A DNA stretch of 64,000 bases from the NCBI GenBank assembly GCA_009602725.1, contig WELB01000005.1:333033-397032 (forward strand). Reading direction: 5' to 3'. Source of the stretch: Spirogloea muscicola (taxonomy: Eukaryota; Streptophyta; Zygnematophyceae; Spirogloeales; Spirogloeaceae). The notes under the pieces were generated by a model, which saw only the letters and a list, made by a program, of their open reading frames with translations, did not search any database and was not told the DNA's origin. Made by a program: the position numbers and the translations under genes. Below are positions 53,801 through 64,000 of this stretch, in pieces. Every line of letters starts with the position of its first letter. The first letter of the stretch is position 1.

Positions 53801-55995
53801 TTTGCCTTATCTGAAAGTGCCCCCTGAATGAGTGTTTGTGCTTCAATCAATGGATAAGTCTTTACTGGCACAGCCGAGCTGACAACTATCTCATTGAGCT
53901 GCTTGGTAATTGCGGGAGCTGGGTCCTGAAGGTTAGCGGAGGTTTTCTGACTGCTGCTGGAATAACAGGCGGCCTGCTGTTAGGGAGGACGCTTGCCCTC
54001 CTGTCCACCATGACGCTGGCAACGTCCATGGCGGCGCGCCAAGGCACAACGCCCATGGCTGCCCACCAGATCTGTGCCCAGATATGGCTTGCGTCCTCGC
54101 TGCTATCTGACTCGCTCGCCCTCGCTGGCCAGGTAGGCAACCCTAGCAACTCTTTCCCATTTCCTGCATTGATGCTGACAGAAGAGTAAGTGCATCAGTG
54201 ATCAGACTGCCGGCATAGACGGGCCCGACATGTGAACTTTGATTTCAGGGTAATGCTTAATTGAGCTCTACCGCTAATTGAGTTGTACCGCTGTCAACCT
54301 CATAACGTGCAGTCTGATAAGTGTCTGCAGTCCATCCATCTACTATGGAAGTTGTGCTCTAGTCCTTGCACCTGTTGCATCGCTTGAGAGAAAGCCGCGC
54401 AATCTCCATAGACTTCCATGGCCCTTAAGGACGCATTACCCAAATTTTGATTTTGTCTTCTGACCTGTCCCACAATGTGTCTTACAAGCCAGACTTTGCT
54501 GGCGAGCTCCTTTGCACAAGGTGATGCCAGGAGGGTCAAAGCCATCACATTCCGTACGCTGCAGGTGCCTGCAAGTCCCTTCCCAGTCCCCACTCTCTGT
54601 GCAGTAGTTGAGCAAGACTGTGCCTATGGACAGTATTTCTGCGCAGTTGCACTTGACGCCTATGCCTCGCCAAGCAGGAGCAAAACCCAACAGAACAGCA
54701 CACCGAAACTGCTGATATTGTGTGTGAGTTGCTCTGATGTGCAGCTGGGCTTGGCCATGGGCTTGACAATGTCAATCATCTTGTCAGTCGGTGCCAACAC
54801 CTTCCCTCGCATCTTCACACAAGACGCAGGCGTGCTCGGGGCTATGGCTGTCATCATGCCGGTACAGCAGACCACTGTCACTACCCAACTTGCATCAGCA
54901 TGTCCTAGGACCTGAAGCTGTGGCTTGCCCTATGCCCTACAGCTGATGAGGCATATTTTGACACTAATGTACTAATAAAATGATGTACTAATAAAAGGAC
55001 AAAGAAGCCTTGCTTATAGGTGCAGGTTCATACAGTAGGGTGTAAGGTAGAAGTCTGGGGTTCATGAGCATGCTGCACTCAAGTGCCAACCTGACCATGG
55101 CAGTCCTTCCACTCCTGTTCCACTCGTGCCAGTTTGTAGCTGCAACGCAGCCAATAACCTCAATAGCCTTTGTCTTTGACGGCTTGCATTACGGTGCTTC
55201 AGACTTTTCTTACGCCGCAGTGGCCATGGTGAGCACAGAGCCTCGTCCTTGCCCGTTTGGAATCAATTTGTGCAGTAGGTGGACCTGACGCTGCAGCCTC
55301 TAGCTTTGTATCCTTGGATACGGACCATCTTGTCTCAAACCTTAGATAACTTGATCACTTAAAATCGAATTGGGTTTCAAGTAAATCAAGTACAGGCACA
55401 GTATGCCAGTGGCAACCATTGGACAATATGGAAATTGATTGGTTGTCCTATTTATTAGCATCGCTTTCCAGCCGCCTGTCAGCAACATCCTTGCTGCTGC
55501 AGGCAAGGGGGATAAATTTTCTGATGTGTGCAGCTGGTTCTGCTGGCAGATCCTGTCGTCTATCCCGTGCGTTGTGGTGTTGCTGTTGGCGCCCCACCTC
55601 TTTGGCCTTGCCGGCGTCTGGATGGGCCTCACACTCATCATGTCGCTGCGCATGTTCGTGGGCTTCGCCAGGTGTGCCCAGAGGCCTTCTTGAGCACCAC
55701 AGCAGATTGTGAATGTGGACTTTGAAAGCTACCCAATAATAACAAGCCTTGCTTGTGGAAGTTGCTGCAAGAATTCATGTGCAGTGTGTATGTGTATATG
55801 ATGGAGTAAGTGCTGTGGTCGTGCAGCAGTGCATGCGGACGTGTAAGAGCTTGAACCAACTTCACCCTCTTTGATACTTGTGTGCACTTTGACTGTAGGA
55901 TTGGCACAAAGAGCGGGCCATGGCAACTCCTCAATGGGGCGGATCTGCAAGCTGTGGCACGGCCAGCCTCACTCAAGGGCTTGAGGGTAGAGTAG
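50843..55995 (+). CDS. MATE-family efflux transporter, 5' end uncertain
   Basis: Exons: about 50843-50989, then one of 51375-51484 or 51647-51768, then 52125-52349, 52846-52982, 53091-53226, 53546-53743, 53969-54132, 54493-54564, 54745-54861, 55133-55228, 55550-55671 and 55899-55995. All join in phase to about 540 residues. MATE carriers use H+ or Na+ gradients to export organic acids, metabolites or drugs. The best resemblance is to the plant FRD3/EDS5 group: PFRQFLRDARR; DELGVNVAALAVPA; VELAAVGVSVSIFNLVSKVF; FPLLSVTTSFVAED; QGVFRGFKDTRTPLF; SAVNILLDPVLMF; AAHQICAQIWLASSLLSDSL; ATQPITSIAFVFDGL; YGASDFSYAA; ending RIGTKSGPW. The Glu-rich N-terminal segment (LEREEEEEGGGEL) is cytosolic. An in-frame stop at 50811 and the nearby gap leave the start unknown. 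Plastid or plasma-membrane location cannot be judged. Confidence 0.92.
51005..51172 (+). repeat. Direct repeat of about 72 bases in the first MATE intron
   Basis: Units at 51005-51077 and 51103-51172 share CTTAACTAAGAAGTTATCGC (second copy CTTAACTAGAAGTTGTCGC), CCTGCCGTTTGGC and AAGCCGCAAACCGCCAT. They are diverged by about ten differences. Confidence 0.8.
51375..51484 (+). other. MATE alternative exon 2a (first membrane helix)
   Basis: Encodes RDEVGLEIVALALPAALAAM then AEPVAQLTETAFIARAG. It begins completing a phase-2 codon (GAG|G) and ends in phase 1 (GCCG|GTACTC), so it fits between exon 1 (50989) and exon 3 (52125). Confidence 0.6.
51647..51768 (+). other. MATE alternative exon 2b (first membrane helix)
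   Basis: Encodes SALQADELGVNVAALAVPAI then LALAAEPLASLVDTYFIADL, aligned without gaps to exon 2a over about 36 residues. It begins at CCAG|C completing a phase-2 codon and ends in phase 1 (CTAG|GTACCC), exactly as exon 2a. Its VDTYFIADLG is nearer the plant consensus, so it is the likelier constitutive form. Confidence 0.7.
52372..52437 (+). repeat. Telomere-like TTTAGGG patch in a MATE intron
   Basis: Degenerate TTTAGGG/TTTTGGG units directly after the donor of exon 3 (52349). Orientation relative to the gene is the same as in DIM1, that is G-rich on the sense strand. Confidence 0.75.
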
Positions 55996-57030
55996 GTGCA
56001 GGGCCACCCAAGCTCTCTGCTGAGGTGCGGCTAAGTATGAGATGCAAGCCCCATGGGCTTTTGCTGCAAACCTTTGGTGACTACGCTGGTCAGGGCTCAC
56101 AAGCAACTGGCGGCACCCATGGATGATCTGTGTTCCAGTGCGTCAGGTGTACCTCAGCTGCCGGCATCCATACGTCAGTCTTCAGTGTACAACTCTGTAC
56201 TACTCCAGAGCGACAATAGCAGCAAGAGGCGACTACCGGGGCCGTTAGTGTGTGCTCGTGCTTATACGGTTAACAGCAGCATGCACAGCTGTACTCGCAA
56301 GGCCGAGGGTTTTGTGGCATACAGTGCTACCTCCAGTCCGCCACCTAAAGGGGGAACCAAGGCAAACCGATGCGTGGGAAATCAAGATGTGTTGTAGGAG
56401 GGCGAGGGGGTATGACAGGAAGAAACAAGTTGCACGGTTGCATGGTGGTGACACTGAAGGGCCACTGCGGACTCTGTGAGCCTCAACAAGAGGGGAGTCA
56501 TGCTGCACTAGTGTTCACAAGGGCAATCTACGAGCAGCCACTGCAGAGCCCGGCAGTCCAGGAGGCAGGGATGCCTGGCAAGCGGCAGCAGCACAGATGG
56601 AGGCAGTGGAGCCTGGCACTAAGTTGCTCCATGTGTCATTGACCAGGCCGAGCTGTGGAGTGGAGTGCGCCTCCATCATGCACCAGCCTGAGGTTGTGCC
56701 CAGGACTGTACTGTAATAAGTGCTTTGGCAGCTTGGCGCCGCAAGCAAAAGAAGAAAAGAATGGTGGGTGGCAACTCCCTCGCAGGCCAACTGGCGGCGC
56801 CGGCCCATGACTTCTGTGCCAGATCAGTGCAGCCTGGTGTGAGGCCAGTCCCAGCTGCGCACAATTCAGGTGCTGTGACCACCAGCCGGTGAAGTGGCTG
56901 CTCTATGTGGCGTGCACCGTTGAGCTGCCTGTGCTGGTGAGCCGCCACAGCTGGCTCCGCAGCGTCACGGCCGTCATAAACCCGAGGAGGGAAGGAATGT
57001 GGGTTGAAAGATGGGCCTGCCGAGTGCCGT
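55996..57030. other. Spacer between convergent MATE and glycosyltransferase genes
   Basis: About 1 kb holding both 3' UTRs. No conserved frame on either strand and no obvious repeat. Confidence 0.5.
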
Positions 57031-60000
57031 CTACTTGACTGTGCCAGCGGCAGTTCGTGACGGTGGTCCCGCACACTGAGAGAGCTTGAGTGCCTTGCAG
57101 GTCGGCAGCGCCAACTTCACAACATTGATCTGAGCGCTGCGCCGTAGCTTGCAGAAGCCATTCACCTTGCCCTGAGTTACCACACCCTCTGATGTGACCT
57201 TAATTCCGATCTGCCGTAGCTTGCGCATGTCACGACCGGTGAGGGACTGCCACGGCGCGTCCCACCACGCATATGGCAGTAACGGTGTCATTGCGCACTG
57301 CACCGTGATTAAACAGACTGGGTCAACCACCACAGGAGAGCATATATTGGTGGTACTCCTTGTTAGTAGGTGGAGAAACGAAATGCAGCACGCCAGCAAC
57401 AGGGCAGCTATGAACCAAGTCATGACCTCAACATGAGAAGCTCATTCCCTGTGCAAAGTATGGCACTGCCACTGCAGCTACCGCTGTTGCTATGTTGGGG
57501 GACTCACTTGGGCCGGCTGGCGCGGGCAACTCAACGGCCCACCAAATGTGTGCCAGGCGTGGCCGCGGCCACCTTGCCGGAGTAGCCCGTGATCCAGCAC
57601 CGCCTTGTTGAAGCAGCTCCAAAAGACAAAGCCCTTATTGTCGCCTTGCTCATCTGCACCCCAATTGTACATTAGTCCGAGCATGTAAATCAAAGCGAGG
57701 AGCTTCCAAATTTGATACTATTGGAAGCAGAATTTGAGGGAGGTGTGATAGGTGGCTGCCAAATGGTCAGGAACATCAATTGTCTCACATCAGACATTTA
57801 CAATGTCTCAGCTAAGGCAGTGATAACGCACTCAAGTTGTTTGCAGCCGCCAAGGATGCCACCAGTTGGGCATACGTCGTGGCCACCCGCCAGGCAGCCG
57901 AGGAGATCACTGCGCGGCGGGCTCGCGCAGCTAGGAAGAAATCTACGAGGGCCACCCACCTGGGCATTGGTCCCCAATCCTTCTTCCTCTTGTCCGGTAC
58001 TTGGAAGGAATCAGCATTCATCTTGTTATTCTCAGGATGCATGTCCATGTAGCCAGCGTAGTCAAAACTGATCACCTGTACAATTACAAACAGACAGGTT
58101 CAATCCATGTCACGCTCAGCAGGTCACACAACGACCTCCATGTCAGAGGGTACGACTGCTGATGATGGTGTCCAGCTCTCTATAATCAAGAACAAACGAA
58201 CATGATGAGAAGTTACTTCAGATCTGATGGTATCACCCCCACTGTCACATTGTCCCTTGGTAAAGATTGGCAAGAAGTTGTGCACCTCACACATTGGGAC
58301 AATGAGAGGAGCATTTGTACCTCAGCAGACTTTCCTAACAGCCTTGTCATGGTTGGTATTGTCGTAGGAGTATCAGAAACTATTACTAGCCGAGGCCGCC
58401 TGCCCTTAAGATATGGATTCGAGTCAATGGCTGTTTGCACACAGGAGGTTGCAGCTGCCAATGTTGTAGGAGATCTGATCAAGGACAATGGTATTCTTAG
58501 CTACGAAACTCAAATCACAGCTTGCATGCACAGAGTGACTCTACCATGACTGACATATGGATGCTATGCTAAGCAGACCAGGCTCACAACAAGCTAGCAA
58601 AAAAAACTGATCAGGTGCTATGCAAGGCTTCTGTGACGAGCAAACAAGTGATTTGAGTAAGTAAGCACAAACTTGCTGTGCAGCATGCGAAGGTGTAGCA
58701 CTAAATCAGGAGCCCTCCCAGCCAGCGTCCAATCCACAGCTTGCTTCACTATAGGGGAGGGCTTGATAAGGACTCGAAGCAACTCTCCAAATACATTAGG
58801 CCGAGAATCTGGATCCCATGGATGCCCCATCACTTGGTAAGCTCTGGCCCGCATGTTCAGTTGTCGGCTCTTCAAGAACCATTGCAACCCCACTGCATCA
58901 GATGCATCTGAGAACCTGCAGATAGGATTGACAAAGGAGCCTACATTACAGGACTTAAATTGGAATCTTTGGAACAATACCAGCATTAATTCTCCACATA
59001 TCAAATAAATACAAACTCAGATATTCCCTATCTATGCACATGTAACACCATACCAGATGATGGGTTCAACCCATCTTGTCCAGTCTTCGCAGAGTACTTT
59101 AGATCGTGTTGGCTGGGCAAAGGAATCTATCCTCATGGTGAGTTCTCGGCCATGGCGGCCCACACAGTCATGCAGTACCCAGAGCCGTTTCACCTCTCCC
59201 ATGCTAAACATCTCTTGGGAGTAGAGTATGTAATCGCCGAATGGAAGCTGTGGCCTGCCTACTCTTACATTGTCGGGCATTGTTGACCTGCGTCAACAGC
59301 AGAGGTGTTGAGGATCTGGTGACAAGACCATATGCAGTGTGTCCAAGCGATGAGGACCTGCTAATCATTCTCAAGCTAGGGAGCTTGTCAAGGAATTTGA
59401 TATGTTGGATACAATACTTGCCACAACTCGATTTGATATGTTGCATACATTGCTTACCACAACACAAACTTATACATGTAATCTCTAAGAGGTTCCTAGA
59501 GAGGGGATTGCCAAAATGCAAGAGGAGGAGCAAAGTGGAACCCACCCGTGCTCTCCTATAATGATTGATCGGTTGAGGAGCATGGCAAGGCCAGCAGCAG
59601 TGACAGCTTTGTAGATATTGTTGCCTAATCCATCATGCTGACCTTTTCCAAGTACAAACCCTTGCTTGCAGAATTCGGAGCCTCGCATCTTTCGCACTGT
59701 TGTAGCACCTGCACGAAAATAGGTAACAGTTGCCATCGCATGGGACGGACTTCACAGTCTGTCAATGATGCATAGCAACCTAGTCCAGTGCATATCTCAA
59801 GAACACACAATGATTTTGAGAATGGATGATATGAGACTCTCCTCCCAGGTTTTGTCAAGCTCACCATGAGCAGCAAGGTGTGATCTAATGAGCTTGCGGA
59901 TTCTGAGACTGGCAGCCCGTGTGTCTCCAACTGCAGCAGCTCCCATTTCCTCCACATTGGCACATTTTTTGGGTGGAGTCCAACGCTCGTGAGCTGGCTC

Positions 60001-62453
60001 AGGCGGCCAATACTCAGGAGGACTTGGGGGCAGCTTGAATCTGATCTTCACAGGCTTTCGCGCTTTACCTCGACTGGTCCCTCTGGCTCTTCTTGCTCGT
60101 GAAAAATCCCCAGTCAGGTCCTCTGCACGCAGGCCAGTATCATCACCGCCTGCATCGGCAGCTAGCAGCCCGTCATCAGAGTCGTCCAGCTGAGACTCAC
60201 CATCCAACATCTTGTCCCCCCTCTCTTCGGCCTCTTCCTTGTCAAAGTCAGCCTCAATCCTCTCTCTTTCATTTTCATTAGCACCACCACCATCACCATC
60301 ACCCTTGTCCCCTTCCTCATCTTCCTTGCCAGCATAATCCACTGATTCCCAAAACCTGGTGAGTGCATCGGTTTCTGCAGCGGTGCAGATCAGATACTCA
60401 TTCACCGAATACTTGACAAAGTATGTCACTCCAGGAACCAATAACGCACAGAGATCTAGAAGACAATATACTGTCGCTCTGCACCCTATAGCATGCAATA
60501 ATTCACAACTTACTAAGCCCTTCACATTAGATATACATGAGGCTGGTGACAACTTCACAGGGTCACAGTTGGGGGCCACGCTTGAGCTACTGCAACAGTA
60601 GGAAGTTAGATACCCTGTCAGCTCTAGACCAGCACAAGCATGAGTGGACATGACGCCTGAGTGTACTCACCATTGAAATCTTCTTTGGCAGCAGCTATTT
60701 CAGCAAGGATCTTCCTTAGCTCCTCCTGCTCCTCTTGTGTTATGACCTCAGCAGGGCCAGGTAATCCAAAACCCCCGACTTGAGGATTGATACTCTTGAC
60801 AGGGGCAACGCTTGCAATGGAGAAGTTCAACACATTGGCAACGAAGCTGCTGCTACTTTTTACGTTTTGGACATCATTGTCATGCAGCGGATCGTCACTC
60901 GTGACAGCTTGAGGGAGCTGATCCTCATGGATAGGGCCTGCTTCTTGAGCACTGCTGGCCTTCTGGTCCTCGTCTGTCTTGTTGAGGCTATCTTGCTCAG
61001 CAACTTTGTCATCAGATGTATTGCCAACTTGATCCTCAGCTGCATTCTCACTTGTAAGACTGTCCCTTGACCCTCTGGCCACAGCAGATTCCTGGCCCCC
61101 ATCCCCAGTATTTGCCTCATCCAACTGCTCACTGTCCTCACGGTCATCAACCATGCCATCAGCAGCCTCATCATCGGGCCCCTTGTTGTCTGGTGCTTTG
61201 ATATCAGTGGCATCCCCTTGGCCCTTGCCAGTGCCACTATTCTCTTTCTCATTGTCGTTGACATCTACCACCATCTCAGATTGTGAAGTTGCTTCCACAG
61301 CCTCTGCAAAGCCAGCCTCATCTGCCTTCTCGGCAGATGAAGCTGTCTCTTGTTCTTGTTCTTGTTCTTCCCCCTGCTCTTCCTCTGGTCTGGCATCAAC
61401 ATCTTTTCCTCCATTGTCAATCTGCTCCTTAGCAACCTCCCCTGCCTTGTCATTCTCAGATCTGTCATCAGCAGCTTCTTTGCTAACATCAGCCTCCTGT
61501 GCACTATCACTGTCACTGTCATCCCTCGAGTTATCAGCCATGCTCTCCTCACCCATCCTCACATCTGAGGTCTCACTGTCCTCGTCATTCTTCTCCTCAC
61601 CTGCAAGCACATGCTGCTCCCCCACGTTGTCATTGTCAACCTCCTCATCTGCTTGACCTTCGCGAGCATCAGTAACTCGAAGAGCCGCAGTGGTGCCTTC
61701 TGGAGAGTCCCTCGTGCTTGATTCATCATCCTCTGCATCTGCATTTCCCCCATCCTCATCAACATCCCCCTTGCCTTGTTCAGTCCTCTCGTCCTCGTCA
61801 ATCTCTCTGCGTACTCCTCCATCCTCCTTGTCGGCTTCACTACTACCTCCTGCTTCTGCACCAGCAGTCTTCTCCTCCTCTGTGCCATCATCCTCGCTTC
61901 CTCCTGCCTCACCATCCTCGTCTCCTCTCTTCTTGTCACTTGTTGGTGCACTTCCTGTCAGATACTGAGCTTTGCTACCGCTGACTACTTCATCTTTCTC
62001 CATGGCTGCGAAGCCGTGCTCCAGCTGCTCTTGTACCCCCATCGAACGCCCTGCACCATCCTCAGGCAGGCTTTCTCGTGGCAAATCAGCACGCCGAACT
62101 GCACTATCGAGCTCGACATTGTGACGAGGCTCCAGAGGCTGCTGATCAGACTTCATTCTCAGTCCTCCTCTGCTACCTCCCAGCCTGTGAGCAAATTCCG
62201 GAGCAGCCTGCCGAGCTCCGAGCTCAAGCAGGGCATCAGCGGCATGGCCGTCGCCGCGGGACTGTGAGACGAGCTGCTGGCCGTCCAGGGCGATGGCCGT
62301 GGAGGCGGGGCCATGCGAGAAGTGCACGCCGACCCAGGCGACGAAGATCACCACCCAGACGGAGAGGACGAGCCACCGGCTGTAGCCCTTGCCCTTGCGC
62401 GACAGCGGCTTGGCGCCGAGCGTGGCGTCCGCCGACGGCTTCCAATACGCCAT
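57031..62453 (-). CDS. Type II membrane glycosyltransferase-like protein with long acidic stem
   Basis: Nine minus-strand exons join in phase: 62453-60671, 60374-59865, 59708-59546, 59254-59054, 58915-58673, 58474-58321, 58075-57832, 57653-57508 and 57297-57031, giving 1236 residues. A short cytosolic tail (MAYWKPSADATLGAKPLSRK) precedes one membrane helix (WLVLSVWVVIFVAWVGVHF), the Golgi type II layout. Then comes about 700 residues rich in Glu, Asp, Ser and Gly. The catalytic-looking part begins near residue 765: GKGQHDGLGNNIYKAVTAAG, LAMLLNRSIIIGEHG, then DWTLAGRAPDLVLHLRMLHS, RPRLVIVSDTPTTIPTMTRL and ALVDFFLAARARRAVISSAA. GLGNxI plus a late DxF..A..A.V.S motif resembles GT-B fucosyltransferases (nodulation/xyloglucan type). 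Family and sugar donor are inference; the gene itself is well supported. Confidence 0.8.
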
Positions 62454-62932
62454 TCCGCGCGCCGGCCGCCGCCACTACACTCGCCCGCAGGCCCTACTAC
62501 CGGCTCATGTGGCCGCGTGGCCGCGTGGCCGCAGCCACCCGGCCAGTGACTCGCCGCACAGTCCGCCGCACTCGCGGCTGCGCCGAGCAGAGGGCCTTGG
62601 CCGCGGGCGCGCGGCGCGGCGGTCAAGCAAGGCCGGGCTAGCTATAGCTGGCTGGCGGGCCCAGGCGGGGGAGGGGGGGCCGGGGGTAGGGAGTGGCGGC
62701 AGGCATTCAAAACGACGGCGAGCCGTTCCGGCTGACCGCCGAAGTCTGCTAGCGGACGTCGTCCGGTCCCCTTCTCTCCGCCCGCCACATGGGAACCGAC
62801 GGCGTGATGCCCTCACCCCGAACGACGAGGCGGCACGAGCTCCTGCACCGGCTGGCGGGCACCGCTGTGTCGTAGACGTCGTTACCACGTCCCTCTTCCG
62901 CTTTTTAGCTTGCACTCGCCTCTGCTTGAACT
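62454..62932. promoter_or_regulatory. Upstream region of the glycosyltransferase-like gene
   Basis: GC-rich sequence directly upstream of the ATG at 62453, presumed 5' UTR and promoter. No specific element recognised. Confidence 0.35.
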
Positions 62933-63340
62933 GTGTATTGGCTTGAATTGGCCTCCCTTTTCATTTCATGCGCCCCGCGCGCCTTACCTTCCGCATGCGC
63001 CTGGCCTTATCGCTTCAACGCTTGCCCACGCCGTCCACACGCGCGCAGGCCGTGCTATGGCCGCCGCCTCTGGGTCTCGGCGGAGTGCCTCTTTCCTGCA
63101 GCGAGCTACTCAGACTTGATGTTGCTCACTCGTGGGTACTGAGCTTCCCTCTCCATCGTTTCTGTGTTCTGCAGTGTTTTGTAGTGTAGTCCTGTCTCCG
63201 GCTCCTCTTTCTTTGGCTTTGGACATTGTCCATTCTTTTTTTTGGGCTGGCTTTGCCAGCCCCTCTTCTCTATGGGCGCGCACTTCTTCTTCTCTATGGG
63301 CGAGCACCTCCTCTTCTCCATGAGCGAGCACTTTCTTCTT
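62933..63340 (+). mobile_element. Diverged LINE-like 3' end (copy E) with tail
   Basis: Traces of the same coding end in mixed frames (LTFRMRLALSLQR; SYSDLMLLTRGY-stop at 63142). The tail follows: GGCTTTGGACATTGTCCATT, then GGGCTGGCTTTGCCAGCCCC, a perfect hairpin, then TCTATGGGCG repeated three times with variations. Confidence 0.55.
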
Positions 63341-64000
63341 ACCACGGGGAGCAAGCCGTTTCACGGCTGCAGGCTCTCTCGCCCAGGTGTATCTTTATTT
63401 TTTCAATATCGCTACAGCGGTCAATGCCACACGCGTTGCATCTGCGTGCCAGTCGCCCCTACTGGCTGCAGCCTCTGGCTAAAGACAGGAAATAGAGTGT
63501 CTTAAGTGATAGCTGTAGACAGGGGACCCGTTACGCGGAGACTAGTATTTCTGACTAGTTTTCTGATCTGCGGCTGCTCAACAGGGGATATTGATGTGCA
63601 ATGGCCACTTGAGTCGCTGTGTGCTTCAACGCATTCCTGGCCCCTTCTTCATCCTTTTCTGGGCTGGCCAATCACCGCTATCGCCTCTACTCTCACAGTC
63701 TATCTCTTTCTGACTTGCGGCTGCTAGATGGAGGTTACTAAGTGAGCATCCTTCGTGGTAGGTGCATCATTTCGTGTCCAGTTGTGTAGTTTTCCTTTTC
63801 GGCACCGATTTTGGCCTTTGGCTATTGTCCATCCTTTTCTGGGCTTTCTTTGCTAGCCCTCTTTTCCATGGGCGTTCTGACATAGCATCTTCAGGCCGCA
63901 TCTTCAGGCCCCTTCGTAGCTGCTTATCGTTGTTTTAGGCCCCTGCGTCATATGGCCCCTTCGAACGTTTGTCAATTCTTTTTGGGCTGGCTTTTCGCAG
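63341..64000 (+). repeat. Further diverged tail-repeat fragments to the window end
   Basis: Fragments with hairpin-core remnants at about 63655-63680 (TTTTCTGGGCTGGCCAATCA), 63810-63870 (ATTGTCCATCCTTTTCTGGG) and 63955-64000 (TGTCAATTCTTTTTGGGCTG). Between them lies LINE-end-like sequence without an open frame. Confidence 0.6.

Noticed and set aside
61153-62267. Ser/Leu-rich plus-strand frames opposite the acidic region
   Set aside because: They mirror the Asp/Glu/Ser codons of glycosyltransferase exon 1 on the minus strand. No family features.

Overview
The window looks like nuclear DNA of a green alga. The coding exons are GC-rich, and they are split by many short GT-AG introns of roughly 70-600 bases. 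The predicted proteins resemble plant-lineage versions: a plant-type ALKBH1, an organelle-type isoleucyl-tRNA synthetase, and a MATE carrier like those of plants. Telomere-like TTTAGGG/CCCTAAA heptamers, the plant and trebouxiophyte type, lie inside introns. A chlorophyte, perhaps trebouxiophyte-like, is my inference; no marker gene here fixes the genus. The sequence is a draft scaffold with three long runs of N (13322-13802, 38424-39345, 50554-50668) and three single Ns (6831, 20580, 34461), nearly all in GGC/GCC-rich DNA.

Layout from left to right: KIN17 (+, 94-2065); a gamma-glutamyltransferase (-, 3194-6800); a short E2F/DP-like winged-helix protein (+, 7296-8424); an unresolved stretch (8.4-10.6 kb); the 18S rRNA dimethyltransferase DIM1 (-, 10635-13270); the SUV3 RNA helicase (+, about 14354-19130); a repeat-rich spacer; isoleucyl-tRNA synthetase (+, 21798-29094); the Paf1-complex subunit CTR9 (+, 29581-34454, 3' end missing); ALKBH1 (+, 34462-36575, 5' end missing); a small secreted Pro/Ala- and His/Gly/Asp-rich protein (+, 39591-40225); repeats and a LINE-like 3' end; a signal-peptide DnaJ protein with thioredoxin-like folds (+, 43707-47356); a 3.5-kb repeat block; a MATE transporter (+, 50843-55995); and a type II membrane glycosyltransferase-like protein with a very long acidic stem (-, 57031-62453). 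The right end is again repeats.

Exon boundaries were worked out by hand from splice signals, reading phase and conservation of known families. In KIN17, GGT, DIM1, IleRS, DnaJ and the glycosyltransferase-like gene every exon joins in phase to a full-length protein. The genes are mostly unrelated housekeeping genes: DNA repair and transcription (KIN17, CTR9, ALKBH1, E2F/DP), RNA and translation in nucleus and organelles (DIM1, SUV3, IleRS), and the secretory pathway (DnaJ, glycosyltransferase-like protein, secreted protein). There is no operon-like organisation. GGT/E2F-DP and DIM1/SUV3 are divergent pairs; KIN17/GGT and MATE/glycosyltransferase are convergent pairs.

The points most worth a second look are: a tandem pair of homologous, phase-compatible first-membrane-helix exons in the MATE gene that look mutually exclusive; a dispersed repeat family whose 3' tail keeps a stem-loop although the stem sequence changes between copies; a 90-bp near-perfect inverted repeat and a larger foldback within these repeats; and a single N that hides the end of one gene and the start of the next.
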